Notes under the pieces: generated by a model
Databases searched by the model: none
Seen by the model: only the letters and a program-made list of their open reading frames with translations
What the model was told of the DNA's origin: nothing
Shown: positions 1-8,727 of the stretch, piece after piece
How the letters are laid out: each line of letters opens with the position of its first letter
Position numbering within the stretch: the stretch's first letter is position 1
Assembly (NCBI GenBank): GCA_035653615.1
Contig: DASRBN010000021.1
Coordinates: 1-64,000 of the forward strand
From: Ktedonobacteraceae bacterium
GTDB lineage: Bacteria > Chloroflexota > Ktedonobacteria > Ktedonobacterales > Ktedonobacteraceae
Direction of reading: 5' to 3'
DNA: 64,000 nt
Position numbers and translations under genes: made by a program

Positions 1-2
1 AC

Positions 3-419
3 AAGCTGGATGAAAGAACCGTGGTGGTGGGAGATCTCAGTCAACGGCAAATGGTGATGAACGAACATCGAGAGCGGAACAAGTACCTCAACCGAGCAGT
101 GTTCAACGACTGGGGCTTGTATCCCTTCACACAAATGCTCATCTACAAATGCCAGTTGTACGGAAAAGACCTCCACTTTTTAGATGAACGCGAGACGTCG
201 AAAACCTGTAGCGGCTGTGGGCACAAGCAAGCCATGCCGCTCTGGAAACGGACGTATTGTTGCACGGAATGCGGACTCGTCATGGATCGCGACGACAATA
301 GCGCCGTCAACATCTTGATGAGGTTCCTTGCCCGGCTGGGGCCACACACGGGCGATCCCGTGCGGTGTGCGGTCGTTTTCCCCGCAATCGACAATGTAAA
401 TACGTTTGAACACATTTAG
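3..419 (+). CDS. tnpB: IS200/IS605-family TnpB, C-terminal part (5' end outside window)
   Basis: The frame is open from base 3, so the gene enters from the left of the window. What is visible is the end of TnpB: a VVGDLSQRQMV stretch matching the second RuvC-like motif region, then a zinc ribbon with CSGC (about nt 207-218) and CTEC (about nt 261-272), and the last RuvC motif MDRDDNSAVNI. TnpB is an RNA-guided nuclease of IS605-type transposons and the ancestor of Cas12. The visible part has no frameshift and all four ribbon cysteines. The guide RNA of TnpB systems normally overlaps the 3' end of the gene and the element's right end, so it should lie around nt 300-433. Only 14 bp separate the stop from the next start, so the element ends immediately before the sugar kinase. 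No tnpA can be seen. Confidence 0.88.
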   Translation, partial: KLDERTVVVGDLSQRQMVMNEHRERNKYLNRAVFNDWGLYPFTQMLIYKCQLYGKDLHFLDERETSKTCSGCGHKQAMPLWKRTYCCTECGLVMDRDDNSAVNILMRFLARLGPHTGDPVRCAVVFPAIDNVNTFEHI

Positions 420-433
420 AATGGCAGATAGGT

Positions 434-1381
434 ATGCAGGAGAAGAGTATCCTTGTTGTTGGTAGTCTGAACATGGACCAGGTTGTGCATGTGCCACATA
501 TTCCCCAGCTGGGGGAAACATTATTAGGGGCAGGTTCGCTACGGCTTATTCCCGGTGGCAAAGGAGCCAACCAGGCGGTAGCAATGGCGAAGCTGGGCGC
601 GCCTGTGACCATGGCAGGGCGAGTAGGAAGCGATCCTTTTGGAGCGCAGCTTATTAGCTCATTGCGGGCAAATGGGGTCGATGCGGGACTGGTCGTTGTC
701 GATGAACAAGAAATGACCGGCACGGCATTTATTTTTCTCGCACCCGATGGTGATAATGCTATTGTGGTGGCTTCCGGCGCCAACATGCAGGTCGGGCAGG
801 ATCAGGAGCAAATGAGGCGTATTTCTGAGGCGCTTGTGCCTGCCAGGGCGCTGGTGTTACAACTGGAGATTCCATTGGAGACCGTTAAGACATTGATCGC
901 AGCAGCGCATGACCGGAGCGTACCGGTAGTGCTGAATCTGGCTCCTGCCCAGCCGCTGCCGTGGGAGATACTCCAACAGGTGGATATATTGATCGTCAAT
1001 GAGAATGAAGCCAGCCTGCTCAGTGGTCAACGTGTAGAGAGCCGCGAAGATGCCTACATTGTGGCTACCGTCCTGCGCGAACATGGCATATCCACGGTCG
1101 TCATCACCCTGGGCGCGCAAGGCGCTTTACTTGCTCATGACGATGGTATGGGGGGCACAAACATCGTCTATCAAGACGCCCCAAAAGTGCAGGTCATCGA
1201 TACCACTGCCGCGGGCGATTGCTTTGCCGGAGCACTGGCGGTGGCTTTGACGGAAGGCCAGACGCCCCAGGATGCCCTACGCTTCGCCGTCTATGCCGGA
1301 GCCTTGAAGGTGACGAAATTCGGCGCCCAGACGGGACTACCAGGTAGGGCAGAGGTGGAGGCGCTACTGCGAGCATCGTAG
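434..1381 (+). CDS. rbsK: Ribokinase-like PfkB-family sugar kinase
   Basis: A 315-aa PfkB-family carbohydrate kinase that transfers phosphate from ATP to a sugar, most likely D-ribose to ribose 5-phosphate. The N-terminus has the ribokinase signature with GGKGANQ at residues 41-47, and DTTAAGD at 256-262 supplies the catalytic Asp and the anion-hole glycine of PfkB signature 2. Length fits ribokinase (about 300-320 aa). No ribose transporter, rbsD or LacI regulator is adjacent, so the gene stands alone. It begins 14 bp after tnpB, with only a weak ribosome-binding site. The substrate could be another pentose or nucleoside; the family call is firm, the ribose assignment moderate. Confidence 0.85.
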   Translation: MQEKSILVVGSLNMDQVVHVPHIPQLGETLLGAGSLRLIPGGKGANQAVAMAKLGAPVTMAGRVGSDPFGAQLISSLRANGVDAGLVVVDEQEMTGTAFIFLAPDGDNAIVVASGANMQVGQDQEQMRRISEALVPARALVLQLEIPLETVKTLIAAAHDRSVPVVLNLAPAQPLPWEILQQVDILIVNENEASLLSGQRVESREDAYIVATVLREHGISTVVITLGAQGALLAHDDGMGGTNIVYQDAPKVQVIDTTAAGDCFAGALAVALTEGQTPQDALRFAVYAGALKVTKFGAQTGLPGRAEVEALLRAS

Positions 1382-1519
1382 CCAAAAAATTTCATAGCAA
1401 TTTCATCCCTCATATGCTATCCTCTATTACAATCAAAGCAATAAAGAGGTGAACAGATGACAGTCTATCCGCAGCGTCGAACCTCTGAGCGGGACGACAG
1501 GAGTGAAGGAGTTTCTACC

Positions 1520-1857
1520 ATGTCAATCAGCTACCACGATGTCGAAAAGCTCCAGGCGCTTTACCCCAACCATCAAATCGAATTGAAAGAAGGTAAACTT
1601 ATTCTTATGGGTCCATCGGATGCCATATCAGCTATAATCGGAGCTCGTTTCATAGCATTCTTAAGTCCCTGGGTATTTCGCAATAATCGGGGGCAGGTCC
1701 TGGATTCGAGTATCGGTTATCGTTTACCTGATGGTGATCTGCTGTCTCCTGCTGTCTCTTTTGTTTCACGAGAGCGGCTCAAACAATTTCCTCTCCCGAA
1801 CTGTTCCCCGGCTGGGAAATACCCGTTACCAGTATCTGGCCGCCCGTCTTCGACTAA
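1520..1857 (+). pseudogene. Decayed Uma2-family (DUF820) endonuclease-like gene
   Basis: The first ~90 codons from ATG 1520 read as the N-terminal half of a Uma2 protein (ELKEGKLILMGPS, then VLDSSIGYRLPDGDLLSPAVSFVSRERL). After nt ~1794 the reading frame must shift by one to recover the typical Uma2 C-terminus (PELFPGWEIPVTSIWPPVF then TAA at 1855-1857). In the unshifted frame a stop is reached at 1873 with no family similarity. The central ~80 residues, which carry the PD-(D/E)XK-like catalytic core in the family, are absent. I read this as an internal deletion plus frameshift. An upstream in-frame ATG at 1457 also has a ribosome-binding site, but the family similarity starts at 1520. Confidence 0.7.
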
Positions 1858-1884
1858 TGTTTTTACCAAATAGAGGAATCTAGT

Positions 1885-1902
1885 GGCACCCCTGCGGGTG
1901 CC
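1885..1902. repeat. Short GC-rich hairpin before the LLM oxidoreductase gene
   Basis: GGCACCC-CTGC-GGGTGCC forms a perfect 7-bp stem; the following CCAGGCAC resembles repeat family B. It lies between the Uma2 remnant and the next gene and may end transcription of the former. Confidence 0.5.
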
Positions 1903-1931
1903 AGGCACAAGACAACAAGGGAGTCGTGCAA

Positions 1932-2798
1932 ATGCAAGTAGGAGTTGGCCTGCCAACCGGCGTCCCTGGCACATATGGGCAGCTTGTCATAGAATGGGCG
2001 CACCGTGCCGATGAAGGCCCGTTTTCTAGCCTGGGCGTTATCGACCGCCTCGTCTACGATAGCTATGAGCCTTTGATTGCTCTGTCCGCTGCCGCCGGTG
2101 TTACGCGCAGAGTGAAACTCGCTACCACCATCGTCATCAGTCTTCTACATAATACCGCCATGCTTGCCAAAATGTCCGCCACGCTCGATGCCATTTCCAA
2201 TGGGCGTTTAGTGCTGGGGCTGGCGGTGGGCGCCCGCGAAGAAGATTATATCGCCGCTGGCGTCGATTACCATGGGCGAGGCAAACGCCTCTCGGAGCAG
2301 CTTGCTGCCCTGCGTTCCCTGTGGGAAGATGACCAGCTTCGTCCTGCGGCAGCGCGTCCCGGTGGCCCTCCAATACTCGTCGGTGGGTTGAGCGACTCGG
2401 GGTTTGCGCGCATGGCCCGTTATACTGATGGCTATGTGCATGGTGGGGGTCCGCCAAGGGCATTTGCGCGAGCCGCTGATAAGGTGTTCGCGGCCTGGAG
2501 CGATGCCGGACGACCGGGTAGGCCCCGGTTATGGGCGCAAGGCTATTTTGCGCTCGGCGACGATGAAGTTGTCGAAAAGGGCAGGCGTTACATGCGCGAC
2601 TATTATGCCTTTACCGGGCCATTTGCCGAGAGGATTGTTGCCGGAATGCTTACCACTCCCCAGGCCATCGCGCAATTTATCCGCGGCTATGAGGATGCCG
2701 GTTGCGATGAACTGGTATTGTTTCCCACCGTACCCGATCTTGCTCAGCTTGACAGGCTGGCCGATGTACTGAATGGGCTGGGAAGGAAACCATCATGA
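1932..2798 (+). CDS. LLM-class (luciferase-like) flavin-dependent oxidoreductase
   Basis: About 288 aa, a TIM-barrel flavin oxidoreductase of the bacterial luciferase-like superfamily, using FMN or F420. Recognisable segments are the N-terminal VGVGLPTG strand, the VKLATTI...NTAMLAKMSATLDAISNGRLVLGLAVGARE block typical of the family, and the C-terminal region ending in a predicted helix (DLAQLDRLADVLNGL). I prefer ATG 1932 over GTG 1926 because GGGAG at 1919-1923 is well spaced from it. The stop overlaps the next start as ATGA, so it is translationally coupled to the fused monooxygenase and probably acts in the same pathway. Its exact reaction is not known; a flavin monooxygenase or dehydrogenase step on an aromatic or CoA-bound intermediate is an inference. 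Confidence 0.85.
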   Translation: MQVGVGLPTGVPGTYGQLVIEWAHRADEGPFSSLGVIDRLVYDSYEPLIALSAAAGVTRRVKLATTIVISLLHNTAMLAKMSATLDAISNGRLVLGLAVGAREEDYIAAGVDYHGRGKRLSEQLAALRSLWEDDQLRPAAARPGGPPILVGGLSDSGFARMARYTDGYVHGGGPPRAFARAADKVFAAWSDAGRPGRPRLWAQGYFALGDDEVVEKGRRYMRDYYAFTGPFAERIVAGMLTTPQAIAQFIRGYEDAGCDELVLFPTVPDLAQLDRLADVLNGLGRKPS

Positions 2799-5092
2799 AG
2801 ATTGTGATTCTTGGCGCGGGTCCGGCAGGACTCTATGCGGGGTTGCTCATTAAAAAAGCCAATCCCGCGCACGATATTTCTATCATCGAACGCAATCCTG
2901 CCGATGTCACCTATGGCTGGGGCGTCGTCTTCTCTGACCGCACCCTGGCGTCGTTCCAGCGCGCCGATTATAAAACCTATGAGCAGATTCGCGATCATTT
3001 CGTGATCTGGAACGATATCGATACCCGTTATCGCGGTGAAACAATCCGTTGCGGCGGTCATGTGATTGCCAGTATCTCGCGCAAGCTGCTGCTGAACATC
3101 TTGCAAAGGCGCTGCGCTGAACTCGGTATCAGCCTCACGTTTGGTCGCGAGATTGCTGATCTCTCCGAACTCGGCAGCTATGACCTGCTGGTTGCCGCCG
3201 ATGGCATTAACAGTATCGTGCGCAAAACATACGAACCCATTTTCAAGCCGAGCATCGAGTTGGGCAAGGCAAGGTATATCTGGCTCGGCGCAAACAAAGT
3301 CCTCGATGCCTTCACCTTTATCTTTCGCGAGAACGAACAAGGTCTTTTCCAGGTGCATGCTTATCCTTTCAGCGGCACCACCAGCACCTTCATCGTTGAA
3401 TGCGACGAAGCAACCTGGTTGCGCGCGGGGCTTGACCAGGCCGATGAAGCACAAAGCCTTGCCTTTTGCCAGCAGTTGCTGGCCGGTGATCTGAATGGGG
3501 CGCAATTGCTCTCGAATAACTCGAAGTGGATTAACTTTGCCACGCTCAAGACCCGCCACTGGCACCATCAGAATATCGTGCTGCTGGGAGATGCCGTTCA
3601 CACCGCTCATTTTTCGATTGGCTCAGGGACAAAGCTGGCTATGGAGGATGCAATCGCATTGGCGGGCGCACTGGAACAACATTCCGATCTCGAAACCGCT
3701 CTTAATGAGTATGAATTGGAGCGCAAGCCGGTGGTCGAAACCTTTCAGCGCGCTGCCCAGGAAAGCCAGACCTATTTCGAGACGCTCAAACGCTACCTTG
3801 GCCTGGAGCCGTTGCAGTTCACGTTCCAGCTATTGACGCGCAGTGGCAGGATTACCTATGACGATCTGCGCATGCGCGATATCCATTTCGTCGAAGCGGT
3901 TGATCGCTGGTTTGCGTTCAGAGCTTTCGGTGATCTGCCTACTGACGTCGAGGATGGAGAACTATCTCCTGATGATATATCCATAGTTGTTCCGCCCGTC
4001 GCTGCCCCTGCCATCATCGCCTCGTCGGCTGCATTCACACTACTGCGGCTGCGGGATCTCGTGCTATCCAATCGTATTGCCGTTTGTCATACGACTCATC
4101 GTGCTTCATCCTATTACCCTGTACAAAACGGGCTGCTCAACGAAGCCTACGCTAACCAGCTCGTCAGCCTCGGCCTCAGTGGAGCGGGCCTGGTGCTGAC
4201 CGAAATCGTCGCTGTTTCCCCTGGTGGACGCATTAGTCCTGATTGTCCCGGCATGTATGATGCTTCCCATGAGTTTGCCTGGGAATGGACGGTTGCGGGT
4301 TTTCATGGCAACACGCTGGCGAAAATGGCTATCCAACTCGGTCACGCCGGGCACCGTGGCTCGACCCGCCCGCGTTCAGAAGGCCTGGACAGGCCACTGC
4401 GGAATGGCAACTGGCCGCTACTCTCGGCCTCACCCCTGCCCTATACATCCCATAGCCAGGTTCCTAAAGAGATGGATCTTGAAGATATGCAGCGTGTGCG
4501 CGATGATTTTGTACGGGCGGCACAAATGGCAGGGGAAGCGCACTTCGACATGCTGCAACTGCACTTTGGTCATGGTTATCTGCTGGCCAGCTTTCTCTCC
4601 CCGCTCACCAACAGGCGCACCGATGAATACGGCGGAGACTTGCAGCATCGCATGCGCTATCCATTAGAGGTTTTCGATGCTGTACGCGCGGTCTGGCCAG
4701 AAGATAAGCCTATCTCGGTTGCCTTATCTGTTACTGATGGCGTAAAAGGTGGCTTCGAAATAGAGGATGCAATTGTTGTTGCGCAGGCGCTTAAGGAGCA
4801 TGGTTGTGATATAATCCAGGTACTCGCGGGCCAGACCACTATGGACGGCGAACCCGCTTATGGCCGTGGTTTCCTGACTTCTTTGAGCGACCGCGTGCGC
4901 AACGAAGCAGGCATTCCTACGATGGTGGGCGGCTATCTAACCACGAGCGACGAGGTCAATACTATTCTGGCCGCCGGTCGCGCCGACCTCTGTCTCATGG
5001 ACTCGCCGCACCTGAACGATGCAGCCTGGGCGGCTGCCATTAATATCGAACTAAATGAGGATTTGCTCCAATATAAGGAGCTGCATAGCTAG
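2795..5092 (+). CDS. Fused FAD monooxygenase / Old Yellow Enzyme reductase (2-aminobenzoyl-CoA or salicylyl-CoA type)
   Basis: A 765-aa two-domain flavoprotein. Residues 1 to about 390 are an aromatic-ring FAD monooxygenase: GAGPAG at 7-12 binds the ADP moiety and GD at 265-266, followed by AVHTAHFSIGSGTK, binds the flavin phosphate side. Residues from about 410 to the end are an Old Yellow Enzyme (NADH:flavin) barrel with QLGHAGH at 514-520, HFGHGY at 590-595 and the SPLTNRRTDEYGG signature. This fusion is the architecture of 2-aminobenzoyl-CoA monooxygenase/reductase (Azoarcus evansii) and of salicylyl-CoA 5-hydroxylase. The beta-oxidation-type neighbours and RidA favour the aminobenzoyl-CoA route: the ring is hydroxylated and then reduced to a non-aromatic CoA ester. 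Start ATG overlaps the upstream stop. Confidence 0.9.
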   Translation: MKIVILGAGPAGLYAGLLIKKANPAHDISIIERNPADVTYGWGVVFSDRTLASFQRADYKTYEQIRDHFVIWNDIDTRYRGETIRCGGHVIASISRKLLLNILQRRCAELGISLTFGREIADLSELGSYDLLVAADGINSIVRKTYEPIFKPSIELGKARYIWLGANKVLDAFTFIFRENEQGLFQVHAYPFSGTTSTFIVECDEATWLRAGLDQADEAQSLAFCQQLLAGDLNGAQLLSNNSKWINFATLKTRHWHHQNIVLLGDAVHTAHFSIGSGTKLAMEDAIALAGALEQHSDLETALNEYELERKPVVETFQRAAQESQTYFETLKRYLGLEPLQFTFQLLTRSGRITYDDLRMRDIHFVEAVDRWFAFRAFGDLPTDVEDGELSPDDISIVVPPVAAPAIIASSAAFTLLRLRDLVLSNRIAVCHTTHRASSYYPVQNGLLNEAYANQLVSLGLSGAGLVLTEIVAVSPGGRISPDCPGMYDASHEFAWEWTVAGFHGNTLAKMAIQLGHAGHRGSTRPRSEGLDRPLRNGNWPLLSASPLPYTSHSQVPKEMDLEDMQRVRDDFVRAAQMAGEAHFDMLQLHFGHGYLLASFLSPLTNRRTDEYGGDLQHRMRYPLEVFDAVRAVWPEDKPISVALSVTDGVKGGFEIEDAIVVAQALKEHGCDIIQVLAGQTTMDGEPAYGRGFLTSLSDRVRNEAGIPTMVGGYLTTSDEVNTILAAGRADLCLMDSPHLNDAAWAAAINIELNEDLLQYKELHS

Positions 5093-5211
5093 TTTCAATC
5101 CACAGCGAGAGGTCGGGAAAGGGTTCAGCTCCTGCCGCTTTCCATAGGGGAGCATACTGGCAAACCCGAAAAAGTCAAGTGGAAATGTACTAGAGAGGCG
5201 GGTACAGCGAT

Positions 5212-6006
5212 ATGGCAGACGAAAATAATCTCGTACTTGCGGGAAAACGAGCAGTAGTAACCGGTGCAGGTCGAGGCATAGGACGCAGCATTGCCCTTGC
5301 TCTCGCTGGAGCAGGCGCGGACGTGGCCGTGACCGCTCGCACGATAGCTGATCTCGAAACATTAGTCGAGCAGATTTCTGCAATGGGCCGTAAAAGCCTG
5401 TCGGCTCCCTGCGACGTAACCGAGCCTGAGCAGGTGCAGTCGATGGCTCAGACCTTTCTTGAAGGTCTCGGAGGAGTAGACATCCTGGTTAATAATGCCG
5501 GCAATGCAGGTAGTCACAAGTTCCTGAATCATCCCGACGAGCTGTGGCACCGCATGCTTGCCATCAACCTGACCAGTGTCTACTACGTCACCAAAGCCTT
5601 CGTGCCCGCTCTCATAAATCAGCGCAGTGGTCGCATTATCAACATCGCCTCGATTGCCTCGCGTGTTGGCGGCAGCTACATCGCGGCCTATACCGCTGCC
5701 AAGCATGGCGTACTTGGCCTGACTCGCGCTCTCGCCGTCGAATTGCTGCCCTATAACATCACGGTGAATGCCATCTGCCCCGGCTATGTAGACACGCCCA
5801 TGACCGACGCGAGCGTTGCCAACATCTCGAGCCGCACCGGCATGCCAGAGGAGAAGGCGCGCGAAGTCTTAGCAAAAACCAGCCCTCAGAATCGCCTGAT
5901 AGAGCCGGAGGAGATAGCGGCAATTGCCCTCTTCCTGGCGCAGGATGTGACCAAAGGCATTACCGGGCAGGCGTTCAATATCGATGGCGGCGGCGTGATG
6001 TCGTAA
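5212..6006 (+). CDS. SDR-family 3-hydroxyacyl-CoA dehydrogenase / oxidoreductase
   Basis: A 264-aa classical short-chain dehydrogenase. It has the cofactor motif TGAGRGIG (17-24), NNAG, a Ser upstream of the catalytic Tyr160-xxx-Lys164 pair, and a C-terminal GQAFNIDGGGVMS typical of FabG-like enzymes. NAD(P)H-dependent oxidation or reduction of a hydroxyl/keto group on a CoA-bound intermediate is the likely role, given the placement after the ring monooxygenase/reductase and before an enoyl-CoA hydratase. The 119-bp gap upstream holds no gene. Specificity cannot be read from sequence. Confidence 0.87.
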   Translation: MADENNLVLAGKRAVVTGAGRGIGRSIALALAGAGADVAVTARTIADLETLVEQISAMGRKSLSAPCDVTEPEQVQSMAQTFLEGLGGVDILVNNAGNAGSHKFLNHPDELWHRMLAINLTSVYYVTKAFVPALINQRSGRIINIASIASRVGGSYIAAYTAAKHGVLGLTRALAVELLPYNITVNAICPGYVDTPMTDASVANISSRTGMPEEKAREVLAKTSPQNRLIEPEEIAAIALFLAQDVTKGITGQAFNIDGGGVMS

Positions 6007-6091
6007 GCCGCCAGCTCGTAGGGACCGATTGATCGCGCTCAGCGCCGGTGATGAATTTTTTCGATCAAGACCGGTAATCCGAGCAGTCTAC

Positions 6092-6165
6092 CATGTCATT
6101 CTGAGCGGAGCGAAGAATCTTAGCTGGACTCGACGCAGATTCTTCGCTCCGCTCAGAATGACATG
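6092..6165. repeat. Family A palindromic element, copy A1
   Basis: Two perfectly complementary 29-nt arms (6092-6120 and 6137-6165) around a 16-nt loop. The core reads CATTCTGAGCGGAGCGAAG; both arms carry the same compensatory change relative to the other copies (GCGGAG/CTCCGC rather than GCGCAG/CTGCGC). Confidence 0.85.
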
Positions 6166-6275
6166 CAATGGTAAAGGAATCATGAAAGAGGTGTAGCATG
6201 CCCTATCAGAATGACATGCAATGGTAAATGACATGCAATGGTAAAGGAATCATGAAAGAGGTGTAGCATGCCCTA
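6158..6275 (+). repeat. Direct duplication of the enoyl-CoA hydratase start region
   Basis: A 48-bp block (6158-6205) is repeated exactly at 6228-6275. It contains the ribosome-binding site AAAGAGG, the start ATG and the first codons CCCTA. The upstream copy therefore has its own start at 6198 and reads a nine-codon peptide MPYQNDMQW ending with TAA at 6225-6227, about 40 bp before the real gene start. Confidence 0.85.
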
Positions 6276-7050
6276 CGATTTTCTCTACGAAGTAAGCGAC
6301 GGCATCGCAACCCTGACGCTGAATCGTCCCGAAGTGATGAACGCGCTCACTTTCGAGGTATACGCCCAGCTTCGTGACCTGTTTGAGACGCTGCGTTACG
6401 ACGATGCTGTGCGCGCCGTGGTGCTGACCGGCGCGGGGGATAATTTCTGCTCCGGTGGTGATGTGCATGCCATTATCGGCGAATTATTGAAACGCGATAT
6501 GAAAGGCCACCTGGAATTTACACGCATGACCGGAGCCGTCGTCCATAACATGCGGCAACTAGATAAACCGATTATCGCGGCCCTCAACGGCATGACTGCC
6601 GGAGCGGGAGCCGTACTTGCCCTCGCGTCCGATCTGCGCATCGCCTCTGAGAAAGCGCGTTTCGCTTTCCTCTTCACAAAAGTCGGACTGACCGGTGCCG
6701 ATATGGGTGCTGGTTACCTGCTGCCGCGTGTGGTGGGAGCCGGGCGCGCCTTCGAATTACTGCTGCTGGGCGATACCATCGATGTCGCCACTGCCGAACG
6801 CTATGGTCTCGTCAATCTCGTCGTTCCACATGACGAACTGCTATCAAAAGCGCGCGAATGGGCAAAGAGACTGGCCGATGGCCCGGCCCTGGCTATTTCG
6901 ATGACCAAGCGTATGATTAACTCCGAACTGGATATGGACTTCGTCTCCGCCATCGAAGCTGAGGCCCAGGCGCAGGCCCTGATGCTTATGGGCGATGCCC
7001 ATCGTGAGTTTTATGAAAGGTTTAAGGCGAGGCAGCAGAAGATCTCATGA
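6268..7050 (+). CDS. Enoyl-CoA hydratase/isomerase (crotonase) family protein
   Basis: A 260-aa crotonase-fold protein. The oxyanion-hole signatures are visible: GAGDNFCSGGDVHAI (around 55-70) and NGMTAGAGAVLALASDLRIAS (around 110-130). The segment FTKVGLTGADMGAGYLLPRVVG lacks an obvious counterpart of the first catalytic Glu of rat enoyl-CoA hydratase, while the Glu of AFELLLLGD aligns with the second. That pattern is common in crotonases doing hydrolase or ring-cleaving chemistry. It probably acts on the ring-derived CoA ester in the cluster. AAAGAGG lies just before ATG 6268. The stop overlaps the convergent PQQ-propeller gene by 6 bp. Confidence 0.87.
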   Translation: MPYDFLYEVSDGIATLTLNRPEVMNALTFEVYAQLRDLFETLRYDDAVRAVVLTGAGDNFCSGGDVHAIIGELLKRDMKGHLEFTRMTGAVVHNMRQLDKPIIAALNGMTAGAGAVLALASDLRIASEKARFAFLFTKVGLTGADMGAGYLLPRVVGAGRAFELLLLGDTIDVATAERYGLVNLVVPHDELLSKAREWAKRLADGPALAISMTKRMINSELDMDFVSAIEAEAQAQALMLMGDAHREFYERFKARQQKIS

Positions 7051-8709
7051 AGAGGAACCGCCCGCTGGAACCACCGCCAGGATACCCACTCCAGAAGATG
7101 AGGAAGGATCAGGCCCAGGCACGCTAAGGTTGCCTGCAACTTTCCCATCAGAGAGGCGCAGTACCTGTATCTGACCACTGTAGTAATTGGCATAAAGAAC
7201 ATTCGTGCCGGGAACGATCTGAGGCGCAGAAGAAAACTCAATTGAAGCACGCGAGAGAGCGGAATCCGTCCAACGTACATGACCATTATTTGCATCAAGG
7301 GAGATGATAGAGGCATTGCTTTTACCATCCTCTCGTGAAACGGTGATTGATACGATTCCGTTCTGCACCGTCAGTGACCAGACGCCTGCTGAAGCAGGAT
7401 AGTGCCACAGTTGTGTTCCATCTGCCGCTCGCACCGCGTATACGCTTCCGCTTGCCGCGTAGGTAGTGTTGTCCTGGGTCGTCTGGAATTGAACTGTATT
7501 GCTATAAACAACACCGTTGAACTCGGTGAGGCTATAAACCTCTCCATCAAGCGAAACACTCCATCTTGCCGCTCCATTGGTTGCATCAAACCCATACAGA
7601 TGACGATGGCCCGGCTGATCTACAGCAGATGCGGAAATGCAGAGGATGCCGTTCACCACCAATCCGCCAGTGTAATCCGGCTGCTCGTTATCTGTCGGAA
7701 TCTTCTTTTGCCAGAGAATCACACCATTTTTAGCATTGATGGCATAGAGCGTCGTCGTTGGCGCATCGATTTTGCCAGTATACGTTGTTCCATAGAGTAT
7801 TTTGTTGGTCGCAGCTTCCAGAGTAAGCCCGGCTGCGGCATCGACAAGATGATCCCGTGTCGCAATGCCCGTTCCGTTATAACGGTGCTGCCAGCGAATC
7901 GTTCCCATCACGGCATCCAGGGCTGTTACAATACTATAACCTTTCGCATCCTCTGCTTCTGAAAGATAGACAGTCCCATCAGCAAGCAGTGGGTTTCCTA
8001 GAAGATTGAGACTGGCAGTCTGATAATCAACTTTGAACCGCCAGCGTACCGTTCCATCAGCTGTATTGATGGCGTAAAAGTAGTAGCCATTACTACCGGT
8101 GCCGAGCGCGTACAGGATATTTCCTATCACCTGTCCGTCCGGCGGAACAGGGTCGGTACCATTCTGGATAGGCATCTTAAAGCTCCAGACTTGCTTATGT
8201 GTCGCGGCGTCGTAGCGGTAAATCGTGTTATTCACTATGAGATAGAGCGCATCTGAACGTACAACCGGTTGCTTTGTTGGAGTCTGATGTCCCGTGGCAG
8301 GCTTCTGTCCTTGATGAGCTTGCTGTAGCACGACAAGCATGCTTCCGACCAGCAGAATAGCAAACACGATTGCCGCGATCGTGCTGAGGCGGCGCAGGGG
8401 TACATTTTGGGATTGCGAACCCTTAAAAACCAGTTTCATGGGCTTGCTCCTATCATTCTGCGTATGGGTGCCCTGACGTATCTCTGGTATTACTGCGCTG
8501 CGGGATGCGCGATGCTGCGCAAGACGGTTCCAGACTCGCTCTACCGGTTCATTGCTTGCATTGCCGGCAGAGTAATAGTCCTGTAGGGTGCGGACAATCT
8601 GAATATCAAGAGGGTCAGAATGCTGAGTGTTCTGCAGGCCTGCCTGGAAAGCATCGATCTGTTCGTCTACTGTATCTGCATGAAAATGTTCGCGTTCATA
8701 ATTTGCCAT
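7045..8709 (-). CDS. Membrane-anchored PQQ-like beta-propeller protein, putative anti-sigma partner
   Basis: 554 aa. A cytoplasmic N-terminal segment of about 105 residues is followed by one transmembrane helix (about 108-130, LSTIAAIVFAILLVGSMLVV) and an outside beta-propeller built of PQQ-like blades (repeated LYAL/INxxDGxxRW and WxxxL patterns such as LYAINAKNGVILWQKK). The gene starts 18 bp after the ECF sigma factor gene on the same strand, so the N-terminal part may bind that sigma factor and the propeller may sense an envelope or ligand signal. No zinc-finger anti-sigma motif (HxxxCxxC) is seen in the N-terminus, so the anti-sigma role rests on gene order and topology. It is located inside the catabolic cluster but on the opposite strand. 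Confidence 0.75.
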   Translation of the reverse strand: MANYEREHFHADTVDEQIDAFQAGLQNTQHSDPLDIQIVRTLQDYYSAGNASNEPVERVWNRLAQHRASRSAVIPEIRQGTHTQNDRSKPMKLVFKGSQSQNVPLRRLSTIAAIVFAILLVGSMLVVLQQAHQGQKPATGHQTPTKQPVVRSDALYLIVNNTIYRYDAATHKQVWSFKMPIQNGTDPVPPDGQVIGNILYALGTGSNGYYFYAINTADGTVRWRFKVDYQTASLNLLGNPLLADGTVYLSEAEDAKGYSIVTALDAVMGTIRWQHRYNGTGIATRDHLVDAAAGLTLEAATNKILYGTTYTGKIDAPTTTLYAINAKNGVILWQKKIPTDNEQPDYTGGLVVNGILCISASAVDQPGHRHLYGFDATNGAARWSVSLDGEVYSLTEFNGVVYSNTVQFQTTQDNTTYAASGSVYAVRAADGTQLWHYPASAGVWSLTVQNGIVSITVSREDGKSNASIISLDANNGHVRWTDSALSRASIEFSSAPQIVPGTNVLYANYYSGQIQVLRLSDGKVAGNLSVPGPDPSSSSGVGILAVVPAGGSSS

Positions 8710-8727
8710 ATGAATCCTCCTCTGATC

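Noticed and set aside
2744-3610. 288-codon minus-strand frame within the fused monooxygenase gene
   Set aside because: Antisense shadow of an unambiguous flavoprotein; no family similarity.
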